Source of the DNA: Procambarus clarkii
Taxonomy: Eukaryota > Arthropoda > Malacostraca > Decapoda > Cambaridae
Length of the DNA: 64,000 nucleotides
NCBI RefSeq assembly: GCF_040958095.1
Contig: NC_091173.1
Location: 19,767,082-19,831,081, forward strand
Reading direction: 5' to 3'
The position numbers and the translations under genes were made by a program. The notes under the pieces were generated by a model. The model had not been told where the DNA came from. It saw nothing but the letters and a program-made list of their open reading frames with translations, and made no database searches. Shown piece after piece: positions 57,656-64,000 of this stretch (the stretch's first letter is position 1; every line of letters begins with the position of its first letter).

Positions 57656-58330
57656 AATGAATACAAAAATCACTGAGAAATTATACCCAGGAGTTGTCAG
57701 TATTCTGAATGTTAGTTTGATTTACATATTCCAAAATGAGCTTCATTTTATGAAAATTTGTGCCTGCTGGGTTGCAAGTTGGTGGATGTAAGAACGCTCA
57801 TTCTCACGACTAGTGTCTGCTTTCTTGTTTAGAGGCTGAAGGTGGAACCTTCCCTTCAAGGAGTTGTCATGGGTGCCTCATTACATACCCCAAGATGGAC
57901 CAAGTGACCATTAGATGGCAGCATCATACCTCATCATGCTCCAAGAACTTCAAGGGGCACCTCCAACAAAATGTACTTTCTACATACCATATATATTGGA
58001 ATATGGAGGAGGTTACCATGAATGATTTACTTCCCCAAGGATCTATTGTCAGCCATTTTGTGGATTTAATAACAGGCTCCTGTTCCAGCACTATCTGAAG
58101 AAGTAATTCCTATTACAGCATGATAATGCTCACACTCATACAGTACTTAAAGCAAAGGAAACCATCTAGGAGGGCTAGTGTTTGAAGCATTCACCCCTCT
58201 ACATAAATTACTCTTACCCATTGGCTCACCAGGTTGTGTTTTCTTCTCAAGGAAGTTGCTTTGTAAATTGTGTTACACATTATGTAGCTTATGATAAGAG
58301 TTCACGGCCTCCTGTATTAAATATCTAAAA
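57655..58330 (+). other. Spacer; possible mariner-type transposase relic
   Basis: Around 57990-58180, broken frames give YHE, LLPQGSIVSHF and LLQHDNAHTHTVLKAKETI, loosely resembling the HDNARPH block of mariner transposases. No complete catalytic DDE/D set is visible, so this is only a possibility. It lies just downstream of the TRIM9-like gene's last exon. Confidence 0.25.
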
Positions 58331-58665
58331 AGGGATCAACTTGAAGGTTCTTCAATATTCAGTACAGTACTTGATTTTCAAGTACTGTACTGATAGATTT
58401 CTCCATTTCAATCAACTTGAAGTAACACAAAATCAGACAGGACTGTTGACACTTTGACATGGCATATTGTGTATGCACACAACAAGAGCTGAGAACATAA
58501 CTTTTGTTTACATTTGAATCCCCCATAGTATATACATTAAAATTTAAAATGAAATGAAGTGCAAATTACAATATTTTAAATCTATGAAAATAATTTTTGG
58601 ATACGGTACCAGAACTCTAAACAATTAAACATAAAAATAATATTCGTAGTATTTTATAATGTGCT

Positions 58666-63053
<4,388 letters not shown>

Positions 63054-63059
63054 CTTTAA

Positions 63060-64000
63060 AAATAAAATGAAAAACAGCTGCATGGCAAATATGTTTTGCA
63101 TCAGTATCTTAAGTCTAGGTGTTACACAATCATTGTAGTAAAATTAAAGTATGTACCTTCACTGAAAATAAATTTTGATCTCATACTGTCACTTTAAGTA
63201 ACTTCTGTTTATACTGTATATAATAAAGTTCTAGTACTTTTGTTCAATTTCCAGAAACTCATCGAAAATATTCAGTATATCATCTGGGTTTATTGATGAA
63301 CTATAACAATACACAATTTGATGCACAGGTAACTTTATCTGAGAATATAACACATTACCTTCTTAATTTTACACACATAAATCCCAGCTAGCCTTGTTTT
63401 TATCACATACACACATTCTACCGAACTACCCCAATTGGTTGTTTCGAAAAGCAAGAGCCTTCCTGCTTTCATAGCCCAGATCATGAACAGTCAGGGCAGG
63501 TTGACAATCTGCACAGCCATAACAAATCTTTTCAAAACATCTTGTGCCATAATGGTGCCAGGCATAAACTGCAGAATTTATTCAATACAGCCCTGAATAA
63601 CTCTTGAAGGTTCATTCAGATACTCTCTTAGGCTTTACTTGAGATCATAGGCACCACCACCAAGTCTTCCATCCCAATCTTACTTTACATCCATTTCTTT
63701 CATCAGGTCATTTGCAGCCTTGCTACTTTCCCTGTAGTCACCTCTTCTGCCCTCTACAACATGAAAACATTGTTTATTTACCATTCCTGCTTCTATGATT
63801 GCAGTCTACGAGGCCATCTCGTCCCATCAATCTACTGCTCCACAGTAATACTTTATTTTCACACACGTTTCTCACATGTGCTTGTAATATTTGATGTAAC
63901 AACTCATTGCTAATTTACAACATAACTCTGAAGTGAATAGGGTATCACCAAAAATAACAATATATGCTGCTTGAAAAATAAAATTAAAAATCAAAGAAAA
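63060..64000. other. Probable TRIM9 intron, no exon recognised
   Basis: Sequence upstream of the FN3a exon. The preceding TRIM9 exon (phase 1 donor expected) is not found before the window ends. 63400-63850 is less AT-rich and may be an old repeat, but shows no recognisable domain. Confidence 0.5.

Overview
The window is eukaryotic and almost certainly from a decapod crustacean, possibly a crayfish or lobster. The evidence is: single-WAP-domain crustin genes with short introns; dense (GA)n, (GT)n and (AT)n microsatellites and GC-rich minisatellites; several families of tRNA-derived SINEs; CR1-like and RNase-H-bearing LINE remnants; DIRS-type retroelements. No bacterial operon, CRISPR array or rRNA is visible. 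The species call is an inference. Many open frames here are low-complexity or antisense shadows, so few real genes are listed.

Region by region. 1-2.6 kb holds repeat fragments only. 2.6-5.0 kb is an internally deleted LINE. 5.7-7.4 kb is a two-exon minus-strand crustin (type I/carcinin-like). 7.4-13.3 kb holds repeats and a degraded LINE. 13.4-14.2 kb is a second minus-strand crustin with a long Gly-rich segment. 14.5-24.6 kb holds minisatellites and LINE/SINE fragments. 24.7-25.0 kb is the first coding exon of a third small secreted protein on the minus strand, with the same exon phase as the crustins. 25-36 kb is satellite- and SINE-rich, including a tandem array built from a reverse-transcriptase motif. 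36.2-46.0 kb carries three near-identical single-exon genes for a secreted one-domain immunoglobulin protein (two minus, one plus), separated by minisatellites. 46.4-54.4 kb is LINE, SINE and DIRS-like debris with a 0.6 kb (CT)n tract. 54.47-57.66 kb is a deleted DIRS-like element with inverted ends and an internal complementary region. 58.67-63.05 kb holds the last five coding exons (FN3 plus B30.2/SPRY) of a TRIM9-type E3 ligase on the minus strand, whose 5' exons lie beyond the right edge.

Taken together, 5.7-46 kb looks like a locus of small secreted, probably immune, effectors: two crustins, one orphan secreted exon and three Ig mini-genes, expanded by local duplication and homogenised by conversion. 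The Ig triplet is the best candidate for something undescribed. All three copies are intact and share a TATA-containing promoter and AU-rich 3' ends. They differ mainly by amino-acid-changing substitutions at a few positions, and their flanks are mosaic.
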